Positions 35,916 through 47,444 of a DNA stretch of 64,000 nt are shown here, in pieces. The DNA lies in assembly GCA_023653115.1 (NCBI GenBank), contig JAMNXO010000001.1, positions 534,542-598,541 of the forward strand, in the 5' to 3' direction. Every line of letters starts with the position of its first letter. The stretch's first letter is position 1. The notes under the pieces are model-generated. The model worked only from the letters and a program-made list of their open reading frames with translations. It ran no database searches and was not told the origin of the DNA. The DNA is from Erythrobacter sp. (GTDB lineage Bacteria; Pseudomonadota; Alphaproteobacteria; Sphingomonadales; Sphingomonadaceae). The translations under genes were made by a program, and so were the position numbers.

Positions 35916-37283
35916 TCAGGCTGGCACGGCCTCGCGCGTTTCGGCAATCCAGCGCGCCAGATCGGACTTGGCGCGCCCGGTATAGGCTTCCTTGCGCACC
36001 TTCTTGCCGACATCGTGCAAGGGCGGGAACAGGCCGAAATTGACATTCATGGGCTGGAAGGTCTCGGCCTGGGCATCGCCGGTGATGTGGCTGAGCAGCG
36101 CGCCCATCGCTGTGGTGGCGGGCAGCGCCTGCCATTCGCGACCGGCCAGTTCGGCTGCGGTCATCATGCCGGCCACCAGCCCGATTGCCGCGCTTTCGAC
36201 ATAGCCCTCGCACCCCGTCACCTGTCCGGCAAAGCGGATATGCGGCGCAGCGCGCAGACGCAGCTGGCGATCGAGCACCTGCGGGGAATTGAGGAAGGTG
36301 TTGCGGTGCAGCCCGCCGAGCCGTGCGAACTCGGCATTCTCCAACCCCGGAATGGTGCGGAACAGTTCGATCTGCGCGCCATATTTGAGCTTGGTCTGGA
36401 ACCCGACCATGTTCCACAGCGTGCCCAGCTTGTTGTCCTGCCGCAGCTGCACTACGGCATAGGGCCAGCGCCCCTGCGGAAATTCGGGCGTGGTGTCGAA
36501 GGGATTGTCGAGCCCCACGCCCTTCATCGGGCCGTAGCGCAGCGTCTCGACGCCCCGTTCCGCCATCACCTCGATCGGCATGCAGCCGTCGAAATAGGGC
36601 GTGTCCTTTTCCCACTGCTTGAACTCGGACTTCTCGCCCTCGATCAGCCCTCGGTGGAAGGCGAGATATTGCTCCTGCGACATCGGGCAGTTGATGTAAT
36701 CACCGCCCTCGTTGGAAGCCTCGTTGCGCTTGTTCCAGCGCGACTGGATCCAGCATTTCGACATATCAATGCTGTCGTGATGGATGATCGGCGCAATCGC
36801 ATCAAAGAAGGCGAGCCGCTCGCTCCCCGTCGCCTGGACAATGCTGGCCGCGAGTGCCTCGGCCGTGAGCGGACCGGTCGCGACGATCGTGAGGCCAGCG
36901 GCGGGCAGGGTGTCGACCCGCTCGCGCACCACGGTGACATTGGGGTGGGCCTGAAGCGCCTTTTCGACTTCGGCGGAGAACACGTCCCGGTCGACCGCCA
37001 TGGCGCTGCCCGCCGGCACCCGTGCAACTTCGCCCGCGCGCATGATCAGACTGTCGAGCATCCGCATTTCGTGATGCAGCAGGCCGACCGCGTTCTTGGT
37101 ATCGTCATCCGAGCGGAAGGAATTGGAACAAACCATTTCCGCCAGACTGTCGGTCTGGTGCGCCGGGGTCATGGTGCCGCTTCCGCGCATCTCCGACAGG
37201 CGCACCTTCACGCCGCGCTGGGCCAGCTGCCACGCCGCCTCGCTCCCGGCGAGGCCGCCGCCGATAATGTGGACATCGTGCAT
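35916..37283 (-). CDS. trmFO: Folate-dependent tRNA (uracil-54) methyltransferase TrmFO
   Basis: 455 residues from ATG 37283; an in-frame ATG at 37301 would add MIGTTT. FAD/folate enzyme forming m5U54 in tRNA with methylenetetrahydrofolate. Motifs: [17 protein letters not shown] (FAD site), [10 protein letters not shown] and [13 protein letters not shown] with the two functional Cys, and [11 protein letters not shown]. TrmFO replaces SAM-dependent TrmA in this group. It is convergent with the EF-hand gene and divergent from the lysoplasmalogenase-like gene. Confidence 0.96.
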   Translation of the reverse strand: MHDVHIIGGGLAGSEAAWQLAQRGVKVRLSEMRGSGTMTPAHQTDSLAEMVCSNSFRSDDDTKNAVGLLHHEMRMLDSLIMRAGEVARVPAGSAMAVDRDVFSAEVEKALQAHPNVTVVRERVDTLPAAGLTIVATGPLTAEALAASIVQATGSERLAFFDAIAPIIHHDSIDMSKCWIQSRWNKRNEASNEGGDYINCPMSQEQYLAFHRGLIEGEKSEFKQWEKDTPYFDGCMPIEVMAERGVETLRYGPMKGVGLDNPFDTTPEFPQGRWPYAVVQLRQDNKLGTLWNMVGFQTKLKYGAQIELFRTIPGLENAEFARLGGLHRNTFLNSPQVLDRQLRLRAAPHIRFAGQVTGCEGYVESAAIGLVAGMMTAAELAGREWQALPATTAMGALLSHITGDAQAETFQPMNVNFGLFPPLHDVGKKVRKEAYTGRAKSDLARWIAETREAVPA

Positions 37284-37379
37284 AGTGGTGGTGCCAATCA
37301 TGGTGAGCCGCGTAAATGCGTGATAGCCCGCCTGCAAGTCCTTCGCGAAGGTAAGGCGGGCCAAAGGGAACGGGCAGGG

Positions 37380-38045
37380 ATGGCAAAACAGGCGCTGATC
37401 GAGCAACGACCGTGGCTGCTGGCGAGCATTGTCGCAGCGACAGCCTATTTCTTCCTCAAGGATAATCCCATCGGTGAAGGCACTTGGGGCATCCTGCTGA
37501 AGGGCGCAGGAGTCGCGCTGCTGGCGCTCTACGCGCTGCTGCGGGTGCCGCATGACCGGCGCGGGATCGACGGCGGGCTGCTGGTGCTGGCGCTGGTGCT
37601 GGCTGCGCTCGGCGATATGGCGATCGAGCTTTACTTCGGCATCGGCGGCGCATTTTTTGCCGCTGCGCATTGCGTTTCGGTGGCGCTCTACCTGCGCAAC
37701 CGCCGCGCCCGCCCTTCGCCGAGCCAGCGGATGCTGGGCCTCGCGCTTCTGATCGGCACCCCGCTGATCAGCTATCTCCTGAGCCAGCAAATCGAGATCG
37801 CGGTCTACGCCGCCTTCCTTGGCGCGATGGCTTCGGCCGCTTGGATGAGCCGCTATCCGCGCTACCGCGTCGGCACGGGAGCGGTGTTGTTTGTGATCAG
37901 CGACTGGCTGATTTTCTCGCGCGGCGGCCCGGTTGATCTGGGCGTTCTGCCCGATCTGCTGATCTGGCCGCTCTACTACGCAGGGCAGGTTATGATCGCG
38001 ACCGGCATCGTGCAATGCCTGCGCGGCGAGCAGCCCGTGCGGTAA
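37380..38045 (+). CDS. Lysoplasmalogenase/YhhN family membrane protein
   Basis: 221 residues from ATG 37380 with about eight hydrophobic helices. The spacing of polar residues LGDMAIEL near 78 and [10 protein letters not shown] near 175 fits the YhhN/TMEM86 family, whose members hydrolyse the vinyl-ether bond of lysoplasmalogens; substrate here is inferred only from the family. A bidirectional terminator follows 26 bp after the stop. Confidence 0.85.
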   Translation: MAKQALIEQRPWLLASIVAATAYFFLKDNPIGEGTWGILLKGAGVALLALYALLRVPHDRRGIDGGLLVLALVLAALGDMAIELYFGIGGAFFAAAHCVSVALYLRNRRARPSPSQRMLGLALLIGTPLISYLLSQQIEIAVYAAFLGAMASAAWMSRYPRYRVGTGAVLFVISDWLIFSRGGPVDLGVLPDLLIWPLYYAGQVMIATGIVQCLRGEQPVR

Positions 38046-38071
38046 CGGCTGCGCGTTTTTTGGGCACAAAG

Positions 38072-38112
38072 AAAAAGGGGCAAGCGGTGCGATCACCGCC
38101 TGCCCCTTTTTT
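38072..38112. terminator. Bidirectional intrinsic terminator between the YhhN gene and gyrA
   Basis: AAAAAGGGGCA and TGCCCCTTTTTT enclose an inner stem GCGGTG-CGAT-CACCGC. The A-run on one side and T-run on the other give a U-tract for transcripts from both strands, fitting the two convergent genes that flank it. Confidence 0.9.
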
Positions 38113-38134
38113 CATCACACAGCAGCGCTGCCCG

Positions 38135-40924
38135 TCAGGTGACCGGCGGTTCGCCCGCGCCGGACATTTCTGCCGCAATCGCTTCTTCGGCCGGGTTTTC
38201 CGGCGCGTCGGTCTCGTCGATCAAGGCCGCGCCGACGATATGTTCGTCCTTGGCGACATCAAAGATGCGCACCCCTGACGAACCCCGACCGGAGATCGAG
38301 AATCCCTTGAGGTTCTCGAATCCACCATCGACAAGGTGGCGCAGATCAATGCCGAGGCGGATCAGCTTGGCCTGATCGGTCACCAGCATCAGCTGCGATC
38401 CGTGCTTGACCGGGAAGCTGGCCACCACCGGGCCATTGCGATCCGGATTGCTCTCGGGCGTGCCGATATTGGTGATCCCCTGGCCGCCGCGCGAGGTGGT
38501 GCGATATTCATAGGCCGAGGAAATCTTGCCATAGCCATTGGCGGTGATGGTAAGGATGAACTCCTCGCCCTCGGCCATTGCTGCCACTTGGTCAGCGGGC
38601 AGGGTGGGGGCAGTGTCGTTGTTCTTCCACGCGGCGGCCCGCAGATAGGCCTCGCGCGTTTCCATATCAGCGGTGAGCGGATCGAGCACCGCCATGCTTA
38701 CAACCTTGCCGCCCTTCTTCAGGCTCATCCCGCGCACGCCGATGCCGGTGCGGCTCTTGGTTTCACGCGCGTCGGTGGCGGAGAAGCGGATCGCCTTGCC
38801 GGTATCGCTGGCGAGGAAGATCTGCTGGTCTTCGGTGAGCAGTTGCACCCCGATCAAGCGGTCGCCGGAACCTTCGACAAAGCCCATTGCATATTTGCCC
38901 GCAGTGGGGATGTTGGCGAAGGCGTCCATCGAATTGCGCCGCACCATGCCCTGCTCGGTCGCGAACACGATGTTGAGATTGGCCCAGGTGCTTTCGTCCT
39001 CGGGCAGGGGCAGCACATTGGTGACACGCTCCTCTGCGCCTAGCGGCAGCAGGTTGACCATCGGGCGGCCCTTGGTGGTTGGTCCGCCTTCGGGCAGCTT
39101 CCACACCTTCATCCGGTAAACGCGGCCCGTGTTGGTGAAGAACAGCACGGGATTGTGGGTGCTGGTGACGAACAGCTCGACCACCGCGTCCTCGTCCTTG
39201 GTCGCCATGCCCGAGCGGCCCTTGCCGCCGCGAGCCTGCGCGCGGAAGGTGTTGAGAGCTGTGCGCTTGATATAGCCATCATGGGTGACGGTGACGACCA
39301 TGTCCTCGCGCTCGATCAGGTCTTCGTCTTCGAGGCCGTCCCATGCGGGCGCGATTTCGGAGAGGCGCGGGGTGGCGTAGGTGGCGCGGATTTCCTCCAG
39401 CTCGCCGCGCATCACGGCGTAGAGCTTCACACGGTCAGCAAGGATCGCAAGGTAACCCTCGATTGCGGTGGCCAAGCCTTTGAGCTCGTCACCGATCTCG
39501 TCGCGGCCAAGCGCGGTGAGGCGGTGGAGGCGCAGCTCAAGGATGGCCCGCACCTGCAGTTCGGACAGACGATAGGTGCCGCCTTCCTGATCCGCGCTCG
39601 GTTCGATCGCTTCGATCAGCTGGATATATTGCGCGATATCGCCGATCGGCCATTCCTTGGCCATCAACCGCGCGCGGGCTTCCGCCGGATTTGGCGCGCT
39701 GCGGATCATCGCCACCACCTCGTCGAGGTTGGACACCGCGACCACCAGCCCCAGCAAGATGTGCGCCCGTGCGCGCGCCTTGGCGAGTTCGAACTTGGTG
39801 CGGCGGGTGATTACTTCCTCGCGGAAGGTGATGAAGGCCTGGATGAAATCGCGCAGACGCAGCGTTTCCGGCCGTCCGCCGCGGATCGCCAGCATATTGG
39901 CGGGGAACGACGACTGCGCCGGCGTGTGACGCCAGATCTGGTTGAGCACCACATCGGCGGTGGCATCGCGCTTGAGATCGACCACAACCCGCACGCCTTC
40001 GCGTGAGGATTCGTCGCGGATGTCGGAGATGCCTTCGATCCGCTTGTCCTTGGCGGCCTCGGCGATCTTCTCGACCAGGTTCGACTTGCCGACCTGATAG
40101 GGGATCGAGGTGAAGACGATGCTCTGCCGGTCGTTGCGGCCGGTTTCGACCTCATGGCGGCAGCGCATCAGGATCGACCCGCGTCCGGTGGTGTAGGCCT
40201 GCCGCGCGCCATGCGTGCCGAGGATCAGCGGCGCGGTTGGGAAATCGGGGCCGGGGATGTATTCGATCAGTTCTTCGGAAGTTATCGCCGGATTGTCCAT
40301 ATAGGCAAAGCAGGCGTCGATCACTTCGCCGAGATTGTGCGGCGGCACGTTGGTCGCCATGCCGACCGCGATCCCGCCTGCGCCGTTGACGAGCAGATTG
40401 GGGAAGCGCGCGGGCAGCACCGTCGGCTCCTGCCGGCTGCCGTCGTAGTTCTCGGTGAAGTCGACCGTGTCCTTGTCGAGATCATCGAGCAGGCTGTTGG
40501 CGACCCGCGCCAGGCGCGCTTCGGTGTAACGCATCGAGGCCGGCGGATCGGGATCCATCGAGCCGAAGTTGCCCTGACCATCGATCAGCGGCACGCGCAT
40601 CGACCACGGCTGCGTCATGCGGGCGAGCGCGTCGTAAATCGCGCTGTCGCCGTGCGGGTGGTAGTTACCCATCACGTCGCCGACGATCTTGGCGCTCTTG
40701 CGATAGGGGCGCCCGGCGACAAAGCCGCCTTCCTGGCTGGCGAACAGGATGCGGCGGTGCACCGGCTTCAACCCGTCGCGCACATCGGGCAGCGCGCGGC
40801 TGACGATCACGCTCATCGCATAGTCGAGATAGCTCGACTTCATCTCGTCGACGATGTCGATGCGTTCAAAACCGCCCATCGGTGCGGGCGGGGTGGAATC
40901 GAGAATGTCGCTGTCGTCGCTCAA
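38135..40924 (-). CDS. gyrA: DNA gyrase subunit A
   Basis: 929 residues. Breakage-reunion subunit of gyrase: catalytic Tyr133 in [27 protein letters not shown] with Ser94 and Asp98 equivalent to E. coli Ser83/Asp87, so the quinolone region is of the sensitive type. The GyrA box [10 protein letters not shown] sits in the C-terminal beta-pinwheel, followed by six repeats, and an acidic tail. Starts at ATG 40924. The 315 bp upstream (40925-41239) contains no gene that I can support and should hold its promoter and that of the divergent gene. Confidence 0.98.
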   Translation of the reverse strand: MSDDSDILDSTPPAPMGGFERIDIVDEMKSSYLDYAMSVIVSRALPDVRDGLKPVHRRILFASQEGGFVAGRPYRKSAKIVGDVMGNYHPHGDSAIYDALARMTQPWSMRVPLIDGQGNFGSMDPDPPASMRYTEARLARVANSLLDDLDKDTVDFTENYDGSRQEPTVLPARFPNLLVNGAGGIAVGMATNVPPHNLGEVIDACFAYMDNPAITSEELIEYIPGPDFPTAPLILGTHGARQAYTTGRGSILMRCRHEVETGRNDRQSIVFTSIPYQVGKSNLVEKIAEAAKDKRIEGISDIRDESSREGVRVVVDLKRDATADVVLNQIWRHTPAQSSFPANMLAIRGGRPETLRLRDFIQAFITFREEVITRRTKFELAKARARAHILLGLVVAVSNLDEVVAMIRSAPNPAEARARLMAKEWPIGDIAQYIQLIEAIEPSADQEGGTYRLSELQVRAILELRLHRLTALGRDEIGDELKGLATAIEGYLAILADRVKLYAVMRGELEEIRATYATPRLSEIAPAWDGLEDEDLIEREDMVVTVTHDGYIKRTALNTFRAQARGGKGRSGMATKDEDAVVELFVTSTHNPVLFFTNTGRVYRMKVWKLPEGGPTTKGRPMVNLLPLGAEERVTNVLPLPEDESTWANLNIVFATEQGMVRRNSMDAFANIPTAGKYAMGFVEGSGDRLIGVQLLTEDQQIFLASDTGKAIRFSATDARETKSRTGIGVRGMSLKKGGKVVSMAVLDPLTADMETREAYLRAAAWKNNDTAPTLPADQVAAMAEGEEFILTITANGYGKISSAYEYRTTSRGGQGITNIGTPESNPDRNGPVVASFPVKHGSQLMLVTDQAKLIRLGIDLRHLVDGGFENLKGFSISGRGSSGVRIFDVAKDEHIVGAALIDETDAPENPAEEAIAAEMSGAGEPPVT

Positions 40925-41239
40925 GGGTGGGGCCGTTTCTGTTTGTGTTTGTCGAGCCGCTGCGGCGCCTCGGGCCTCGCGTGAGGCCGGTGCTTGGCCC
41001 TATATGTAGGCCCCCGCTGCCGGTTGCGCCACCTTGGCGCACGAACACAGGGCGAACAGGGCGCGTTTTTCCACATTTGCAACTACGTGAACGCACAGCC
41101 CAACCATCATTCAAAAGCCGTTCAGCCCGCTCAGCCTAGCGGGAATTGCAAATTGCTTTCCAGCCGTCCAAAGGCGAGGCAATATCTGACCCGATTGCGG
41201 GGCGCTGGCCCGGCATTCGAGCGACACCTGGAGGATGAA

Positions 41240-42583
41240 TTGAACAAGCTGTCTTCGACCCATCGGCGCACCGCCGGCTTTGCGCGGCACTTTGCTCTGG
41301 CTCTGGCGCTGGCAAGCGGCACCGCGATTCTGGCTGTCCCCGGCTTCACCGGCGCTGCGCACGCGCAGAAGAAGGACAAGAAGAAGGAAGAGCCCAAGGC
41401 TCAGTATTCCAAGGAATTCGTCGCGGCCTATCAGCCGCTCAACACGGCGCTCGCCACCGAGGGGACTGACGTCAACGCGCTGCGTCCGCAGATCGACGCG
41501 CTGCTGCCGCTGGCGGTTGCGCCCGACGAACAGCTCGCCACCGGCGGGCTCGTCTATAACGCGGGCAACAAGCTGTCCGATCGCGCGCTCCAGCTCAAGG
41601 GCATGGAAATGATGCTGGGCAGCGGCAAGCTGACCCCGGCAGATTCGGCGCGCTACAACTTCGTCGCCTACCAGCTCGCCAACGCTCTGCAGCAGTATCC
41701 CAAGTCACGCGGTTACTTGCAGAAGGCGATCGACGCCGGTTTTGCGACCGAGACTTTCACCACTGCCGATCTCGAAATCACGATGGCCGAAAGCTATTTC
41801 TCGGCGAGCGAATTCGCGCCCGGCCTCGACTACCTCGACAAGGCGATCAAGGCACGCAAGGCCGCTGGCCAGACGGTTGATGCGCAGTGGTATCGCCGCG
41901 GGATTACCGTTGCCTACAACAACCAGATCACGCCGCAGGTCTATGACTTCGTGATCGCATGGCTCGCCGATTATCCGAGCAGCGAGAACTGGCGCGACGC
42001 GATCAACCTGACCCGCAATCTCAACGATTACGAAGGTCCGGAGGTTCTCGATCTGCTGCGCCTGTCGCGCAAGGCCGGTGTGCTCGCCGACAAGCAGGAT
42101 TATCTCTACTATATCGAAGCCGCCGACGCGCGCCGCCTTCCCAAGGAAGTGAAGGACGTGATCGACGAGGCCTACGCCAAGAACGCGGTGAGCAAGGACG
42201 ATATCTTCGTCACCGATTCGCTTGCGACTGCCACGGGCCGTATCAAGACCGACCAGGCCGAACTGCCGGCGCTGGAGCGCGATGCAAATGCGGCGGCTGC
42301 CGGTGTGCGCACGGTGTTTGCCGCAGGTGACGCGTTCCTCAGCTACGGCCAGTATGCCAAGGCCGTGGGCTTCTACGAAAAGAGCCTCGCGATGGCCGGG
42401 GTTGATCGCAACACCGCGCTGACCCGTCTGGGCATCGCGCAGGTGGGCGTGGGCGATTACGCCGCTGCGCAAACCACCTTCGCCAAGGTCGACGGCACAC
42501 GCGCGCCGCTCGCCCGGCTGTGGATGGCCTATGCCGCACAGTCCGCCAGCGGCACCACCACCATGGCCCCCGCGGCCGACTAA
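41240..42583 (+). CDS. Exported tetratricopeptide-like repeat protein
   Basis: 447 residues from TTG 41240, with GGAGGA 5 bp upstream. A signal peptide (about 1-36, cleavage after AHA) is followed by a KKDKKKEE stretch and then helical repeats of about 34 residues, e.g. AYQLANALQQYPKSRGYLQKAIDAGF and SYGQYAKAVGFYEKSLAMAGVD, consistent with TPR/Sel1-like solenoids. Probably a periplasmic scaffold; function unknown. A strong terminator follows 25 bp after the stop. Confidence 0.85.
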   Translation: MNKLSSTHRRTAGFARHFALALALASGTAILAVPGFTGAAHAQKKDKKKEEPKAQYSKEFVAAYQPLNTALATEGTDVNALRPQIDALLPLAVAPDEQLATGGLVYNAGNKLSDRALQLKGMEMMLGSGKLTPADSARYNFVAYQLANALQQYPKSRGYLQKAIDAGFATETFTTADLEITMAESYFSASEFAPGLDYLDKAIKARKAAGQTVDAQWYRRGITVAYNNQITPQVYDFVIAWLADYPSSENWRDAINLTRNLNDYEGPEVLDLLRLSRKAGVLADKQDYLYYIEAADARRLPKEVKDVIDEAYAKNAVSKDDIFVTDSLATATGRIKTDQAELPALERDANAAAAGVRTVFAAGDAFLSYGQYAKAVGFYEKSLAMAGVDRNTALTRLGIAQVGVGDYAAAQTTFAKVDGTRAPLARLWMAYAAQSASGTTTMAPAAD

Positions 42584-42607
42584 GACAGCGCACCAGCGCA
42601 AGGAGCG

Positions 42608-42638
42608 GGGCGGCAGGCGCGAGTCTGCCGCCCTTTTT
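42608..42638 (+). terminator. Intrinsic terminator after the TPR-like gene
   Basis: Perfect 9 bp stem GGGCGGCAG/CTGCCGCCC with an 8-base loop, followed by TTTTT. Lies 25 bp after the stop and 68 bp before lipA, separating the two transcripts. Confidence 0.9.
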
Positions 42639-42705
42639 CGTGGCGCGTTTGCCTATCGAACTGGCGAGGCCGCGCACGCTTGCGGGACGGGGTTTGCGTG
42701 CCTAA

Positions 42706-43674
42706 ATGGCACCCATGAACGACCTCGCCAGCACGCCGCCTGCAGACCCGCCTTCGGAGCGTCCCGCCCGCCAGCGCAAGCCGGACTGGATCCGTGTGCG
42801 CGCGCCGGTGAGCGAAGGTTATCACGAGACGCGCCGGCTGATGCGCGAGCTCAATCTCAACACCGTGTGCGAGGAAGCCGCTTGCCCGAACATCGGCGAG
42901 TGCTGGACGAAGAAGCACGCCACGGTGATGATCCTTGGCGATGTCTGCACGCGGGCCTGCGCCTTCTGCAACGTCAAGACCGGGATGCCGCGCGCGGTTG
43001 ATCCGATGGAGCCGGAAAACACCGCCATTGCGGCCGCCAAGATGGGGCTCGAACACATCGTCATCACCTCGGTGGATCGAGACGATCTGCCCGATGGCGG
43101 CGCGATGCAATTCGTCAAGGTGATCGAGGCGCTGCGCCGCACCACGCCCAAGACCACGATCGAAATCCTCACCCCCGATTTCCGCGGCAAGATGCGCCGC
43201 GCAGTCGAGATGATCTGCGAGGCCGGGCCGGACGTCTATAACCACAATCTCGAAACCGTGCCGCGTCTCTATCCCACCATCCGTCCGGGTGCGCGTTACT
43301 ACGCCTCGCTCCGGCTGCTGGAGGAAGTGAAAGCGCATAATCCGCTGATCTTCACCAAATCGGGGATCATGCTGGGCCTCGGCGAACAGCGCCTCGAAGT
43401 GCATCAGGTGATGGACGACATGCGCACGGCCGAAGTCGATTTCATCACCATGGGGCAATATCTCCAGCCCACGCCCAAGCACGCCGCGGTGGAAGAATTC
43501 GTCACACCCAAGGCCTTCACGGCTTACGGTGCGATTGCGCGGGCCAAGGGCTTCCTTCAGGTCGCGGCAACCCCGCTGACCCGTTCCAGCTATCATGCGG
43601 GCGATGACTTTGCGAAGATGCGCGCCGCGCGGGAGGACAAGCTGGCCAAGGCGCGGGAGCGGGCAGCGCTGTAA
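42706..43674 (+). CDS. lipA: Lipoyl synthase
   Basis: 322 residues; ATG 42715 is an alternative start. Radical-SAM enzyme inserting two sulfurs into octanoyl groups on E2 and other lipoyl domains, such as the one on the nearby PdhB. Cluster Cys: auxiliary set C55-x4-C60-x5-C66 and SAM set C81-x3-C85-x2-C88 ([11 protein letters not shown]). Complete length. Its TAA overlaps the first base of the next ATG. Confidence 0.97.
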   Translation: MAPMNDLASTPPADPPSERPARQRKPDWIRVRAPVSEGYHETRRLMRELNLNTVCEEAACPNIGECWTKKHATVMILGDVCTRACAFCNVKTGMPRAVDPMEPENTAIAAAKMGLEHIVITSVDRDDLPDGGAMQFVKVIEALRRTTPKTTIEILTPDFRGKMRRAVEMICEAGPDVYNHNLETVPRLYPTIRPGARYYASLRLLEEVKAHNPLIFTKSGIMLGLGEQRLEVHQVMDDMRTAEVDFITMGQYLQPTPKHAAVEEFVTPKAFTAYGAIARAKGFLQVAATPLTRSSYHAGDDFAKMRAAREDKLAKARERAAL

Positions 43675-44135
43675 TGCCGGGAATCCGTGAAACCCGGCGG
43701 CTGCCCTACAGTGCCGAGCAGATGTTCGATCTTGTCGCCGATGTTGGCCGCTATGGCGAGTTCCTGCCTTGGGTGATCGCCACCCGCGTGCGTTCTGACA
43801 GCGAGACCGAAATGGTCGCCGACATGGTGGTGGGCTTCAAGAGCTTGCGCGAAAGCTTCACCTCGCGCGTCACCAAGGACCGGGCGCGCATGATCGACGT
43901 GCATTACGTCGACGGGCCGCTCTCTGATCTCGACAATGTCTGGACCTTCCGTGCGGTGGATGATCACACCTGCGAGATCGATTTCCTGGTCGAATTCACC
44001 TTCAAGAACCGCCTGTTCGAAAAGATCGCCGGGCAATATTTCGACAAGGCCTTCCGCAAGATGGTGGAAGCCTTCGAGGCCCGCGCGGCGCAGCTTTACG
44101 GCAGCAGCAATTCGAGCGCGCAAAGCGTCGCCTGA
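43674..44135 (+). CDS. RatA/COQ10-type START domain protein
   Basis: 153 residues of the polyketide-cyclase/START fold: LPYSAEQMFDLVADVGRYGEFLPWV at the start, DGPLSDLDNVWTF in the middle, FKNRLFEKIAGQYFDKAFRKMVEAFEARA at the end, matching the RatA/COQ10 family. In COQ10 the fold binds coenzyme Q to support respiration; in some bacteria RatA binds 50S ribosomes. Linkage to lipA is common in alphaproteobacteria. The last 40 bp overlap the convergent cinA gene. Confidence 0.9.
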   Translation: MPGIRETRRLPYSAEQMFDLVADVGRYGEFLPWVIATRVRSDSETEMVADMVVGFKSLRESFTSRVTKDRARMIDVHYVDGPLSDLDNVWTFRAVDDHTCEIDFLVEFTFKNRLFEKIAGQYFDKAFRKMVEAFEARAAQLYGSSNSSAQSVA

Positions 44136-44599
44136 CGGCGGATTTCGGCGCGGCCATCGGGGCCTTCGCCGCCTTCGAAGAACTTGAGTTCGCCCTCGGG
44201 CTCTCCGCTGGCATTACGGACAACCCGTGCGAACACCACTGTGCCAACCGGCTTGAGCGCCGTTCCGCCGCCGGGGCCGGCTACGCCGCTGATCGCCACG
44301 GCAACATCGGCGCCCGAACGATCAAGCGCGCCCTTGGCCATCGCCCAGGCGCAGGCAATCGAGACCGCGCCAAAGGTTTCGATGATATCCTGCGCGACAC
44401 CCAGCATCTGCATCTTGGCTTCGTTCGAATAGGTCACGAACCCGCGATCGAGGACAGCGGAAGACCCGGCAATCTCGGTCAACGCTCCGGCCACCAGCCC
44501 GCCGGTGCAGCTTTCGGCCGTTACGACCGTGCGTCCGGCGGCGATGTTTTCGGCTACCACGCGCGCGGCAAGGCTGGTGATGTCGTCAGGCAGAAGCAT
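44096..44599 (-). CDS. CinA-family nicotinamide-nucleotide amidohydrolase (C-terminal domain only)
   Basis: 167 residues equal to the C-terminal domain of CinA (PncC type): AESCTGGLVAGALTEIAGSSAVLDRGFVTYSNEAK and AISGVAGPGGGTALKPVGTV. It converts NMN to nicotinic acid mononucleotide in pyridine-nucleotide salvage. The N-terminal COG1058 domain is absent, as is usual in this group. Tail-to-tail overlap of 40 bp with the RatA-like gene. Confidence 0.94.
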   Translation of the reverse strand: MLLPDDITSLAARVVAENIAAGRTVVTAESCTGGLVAGALTEIAGSSAVLDRGFVTYSNEAKMQMLGVAQDIIETFGAVSIACAWAMAKGALDRSGADVAVAISGVAGPGGGTALKPVGTVVFARVVRNASGEPEGELKFFEGGEGPDGRAEIRRQATLCALELLLP

Positions 44600-44607
44600 G
44601 GCAGACC

Positions 44608-45174
44608 CTACTTGGCCGCTGCGGGCGGATTGGCGGGGCAGACTGCCGGGCTCTTGAGATCCGCGAGTTCTGCGACGAAGGCGAACAGCCCGGCAAGGTT
44701 ATCCGCGGGCAGGGGCGCGAGCAATTCCATCCCGCGCTCGATCTTGCCGCAACTGTCGGGCTTGATCTCCTCGGCGATCATCTGGCCGACCAGCCCGTCG
44801 ACGAAGGGACGCAGCGATTCCTCGGGCAGCGCAGCGATCATCGCGGTCATATCGGCATCGCTGCTGCCAGCCTCGCCGCCTTCCTGCGCCATAAAGGTCT
44901 TGATCAGGCGGAAAGCGCCGGGCCACGCCGCGTCCTGCTTGGCGCGGAACCGTTCGACGAAGCCTGCGCCGTCGCGAGCCATGAAGCCGTCGGCTTTGAG
45001 CTGACGGGCGCAGCTGGTGCCCACCGCATCATAGGCGATCGGCATGGCATAGAGCACCGCATCGCCCAGATCGGCGGCGTTGACGCAGGCCTGCTGCTGG
45101 GCCTGCGCGGTGGTGGTGGTGGCGGTGGCGAGGGCTGCGAGCGCGAGGGCTGGGGCAATGATACGCTTCGTCAT
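44608..45174 (-). CDS. Exported hypothetical protein
   Basis: 188 residues from ATG 45174. Signal peptide about 1-24 with cleavage near AQA; mature part helical, with Cys at the start, middle and end that could form disulfides. No family recognised. It lies 15 bp after ispDF and 8 bp before cinA on the same strand, so it is probably in their operon. Confidence 0.75.
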   Translation of the reverse strand: MTKRIIAPALALAALATATTTTAQAQQQACVNAADLGDAVLYAMPIAYDAVGTSCARQLKADGFMARDGAGFVERFRAKQDAAWPGAFRLIKTFMAQEGGEAGSSDADMTAMIAALPEESLRPFVDGLVGQMIAEEIKPDSCGKIERGMELLAPLPADNLAGLFAFVAELADLKSPAVCPANPPAAAK

Positions 45175-45188
45175 GGAACGTGATCCTC

Positions 45189-46346
45189 TCATGCAAGGGC
45201 AAGGGCGACGATGGCCTGCGCAGCAATCCCTTCGCCGCGGCCGGTAAAGCCAAGTTTTTCGGTGGTGGTCGCCTTGATGCTGACGGCGCTTTCGGTGGTG
45301 CCCATGATCTGGGCAACCGCGCTGCGCATGGCGGGGCGATGGGGGCCGATCTTTGGCGCTTCGCAGATCAGTGTGAGATCGACATTGCCTATTTCGTAAC
45401 CAGCCTCGCGCGCCAGCTTGACGGCGTGAGCCAGAAACTGGGCAGAGCGCGCACCGCGCCATTGCGGGTCGCTGGGCGGGAAGTGGGTGCCGATATCGCC
45501 CGCGCCGATCGCGCCGAGCACCGCATCGGTGATGGCGTGGAGCGCAACGTCGGCATCCGAATGGCCCGAAAGCCCCTTGTCATGCGGGATCTGCAACCCG
45601 CACAGCCAGAGCTCCTCGCCAACCTCAAGTCGGTGGACGTCATAGCCTTGGCCAATGCGGAAGGCGGGCGCTTTGATGGTGTCCACAAGATCCTCCGCAA
45701 AGGTGATTTTCTTCAGGCATTCATCGCCATCGACCAGAGCAACTGAACCGGAGCTTGCCACCAGCACCTGTGCATCGTCGCCTGCAAGGGTTGCGCCTTG
45801 CCAGGCCCGATGCGCGGCGAGGATCGCGGCGAAGCGGAAGGCCTGCGGGGTCTGGACACGGCGCAGGCTTTCGCGTTGCGCCGTTCCGGCCATGATGTTG
45901 CCCTGTCCGGCCATCGCGAGGCTGTCGACCACAGGCAGCACCGGAATGGCGCCAGGCTGGCGTTCCAGCGCTTCGAGCAGCCGTTCGATTACGGGAAGCG
46001 GCAGATCGGGCCGCGCGGCATCGTGGATCAGCACCCGCTCGGGTGCATCGTCTGCAAGCGCTTCAAGGCCGTTGCGGACCGAATCCTGCCGGCTTGCCCC
46101 GCCGGTGACGAAGCGGACGCTGTCCAGCCCGGAGAGCGCGGCCTCGGCATCATCGCGGGCATCGGCGCCGATAACCACCACCAACGGCTGCGCGCCAGCG
46201 GCCAGCAAGGCCTCGACCGAGTGGCGCACCAGCGGACGCCCACGCCAGTGGCGGAACTGCTTGGGCACATCGCCGCCCACGCGCAGGCCCTTGCCCGCGG
46301 CCACTACAATCGCGGCAAATGGGGGGAGGGAGGAGAGGCTAGCCAT
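45189..46346 (-). CDS. ispDF: Bifunctional MEP cytidylyltransferase / MEcPP synthase
   Basis: 385 residues. Residues 1-225 are IspD ([36 protein letters not shown]), residues ~228-385 IspF ([20 protein letters not shown] with metal-binding Asp and His; [41 protein letters not shown]). Catalyses steps three and five of the MEP isoprenoid pathway; the fusion is typical of alphaproteobacteria. Divergent from dusB with 78 bp between. Confidence 0.97.
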   Translation of the reverse strand: MASLSSLPPFAAIVVAAGKGLRVGGDVPKQFRHWRGRPLVRHSVEALLAAGAQPLVVVIGADARDDAEAALSGLDSVRFVTGGASRQDSVRNGLEALADDAPERVLIHDAARPDLPLPVIERLLEALERQPGAIPVLPVVDSLAMAGQGNIMAGTAQRESLRRVQTPQAFRFAAILAAHRAWQGATLAGDDAQVLVASSGSVALVDGDECLKKITFAEDLVDTIKAPAFRIGQGYDVHRLEVGEELWLCGLQIPHDKGLSGHSDADVALHAITDAVLGAIGAGDIGTHFPPSDPQWRGARSAQFLAHAVKLAREAGYEIGNVDLTLICEAPKIGPHRPAMRSAVAQIMGTTESAVSIKATTTEKLGFTGRGEGIAAQAIVALALA

Positions 46347-46424
46347 GCGGGGGAGCGCTTAAGGTCTGGACGGGCTTTCGGCAATCCACTATGCGCCTGC
46401 CCAATTATTAGGCACACCCTCGAC

Positions 46425-47441
46425 ATGACCACGCTTCCCCCTCCGCCGGCCCTGAAGCCGATCGCCATCGGCCCTGTCACGGTTGCCGAGCCGGTGGTGC
46501 TCGCGCCGATGACGGGGGTCACCGATATGCCGTTCCGCACGCTGGTGCGACGCTATGGCTCGGGGCTCAACGTCACGGAGATGGTTGCGAGCGAAGCCGC
46601 GATCCGCGAGACCCGCGTCAGCACGCAGAAGACCGCATGGGACCGGATCGAGGAGCCGGTGTCGATGCAGCTGGTCGGCTGCGATCCCGCCAGCATGGCC
46701 GAGGCGGCGAAGATCCAGGAAGGCAACGGCGCGGCGATCATTGACATCAATTTCGGCTGTCCGGTGCGCAAGGTCGTTGGCCAGTTTGCAGGCTCCGCGC
46801 TGATGCGCGAGGTGCCGCTCGCGGTGCGCCTGATGGAGGCAACGGTGAAGGCGGTGAAGGTGCCGGTCACCGTCAAGATGCGGATGGGTTGGGATCATGA
46901 CTGCCTCAACGCGCCTGAACTTTCGCGCATCGCCGAAGATCTCGGCGTGCAGATGATCACCGTCCACGGCCGCACCCGCAACCAGATGTACAAGGGCAGC
47001 GCCGACTGGGCCTTCGTACGCAAGGTCAAGGACGCGGTGAACATCCCCGTCATCGTCAATGGTGACATCTGCACCATCGCTGATGCTGCCAAGGCGCTGG
47101 AACAATCGGGCGCGGACGGCCTGATGATCGGGCGCGGCGCCTATGGCAAACCGTGGCTGCTGGGGCAGGTGATGCACTGGTGGCGCACCGGCGAGGCGTT
47201 GCCGACGCCCGCGCTGGCCGAGCAATATGCCGTGTTGGTGGAGCACTATCACCGGATGCTGGATCACTACGGGCGCGAGACGGGTGTCAAGATGGCCCGC
47301 AAGCACCTGGGCTGGTACACCAAGGGCCTGCACGGCTCGGCCGAGTTCCGCAACCGTGCCAATTTCATCGATGATCCCGATCAGGTGCTGGGCGAGATCG
47401 AGCGGTTCTACGCGCCTGTCCTGCTGCAGCAGGCGGCCTGA
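46425..47441 (+). CDS. dusB: tRNA-dihydrouridine synthase B (NifR3)
   Basis: 338 residues from ATG 46425. FMN-dependent reduction of uridine in the D-loop of tRNA. Motifs: [35 protein letters not shown] (catalytic Cys), [13 protein letters not shown], and VNGDI...[11 protein letters not shown] for FMN. It opens the nifR3-ntrBC run; ntrB begins 3 bp after its stop. Confidence 0.96.
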   Translation: MTTLPPPPALKPIAIGPVTVAEPVVLAPMTGVTDMPFRTLVRRYGSGLNVTEMVASEAAIRETRVSTQKTAWDRIEEPVSMQLVGCDPASMAEAAKIQEGNGAAIIDINFGCPVRKVVGQFAGSALMREVPLAVRLMEATVKAVKVPVTVKMRMGWDHDCLNAPELSRIAEDLGVQMITVHGRTRNQMYKGSADWAFVRKVKDAVNIPVIVNGDICTIADAAKALEQSGADGLMIGRGAYGKPWLLGQVMHWWRTGEALPTPALAEQYAVLVEHYHRMLDHYGRETGVKMARKHLGWYTKGLHGSAEFRNRANFIDDPDQVLGEIERFYAPVLLQQAA

Positions 47442-47444
47442 GGC

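Noticed and set aside
38135..40924. Quinolone-resistance substitutions in gyrA
   Set aside because: Ser94 and Asp98 match the sensitive-type residues.
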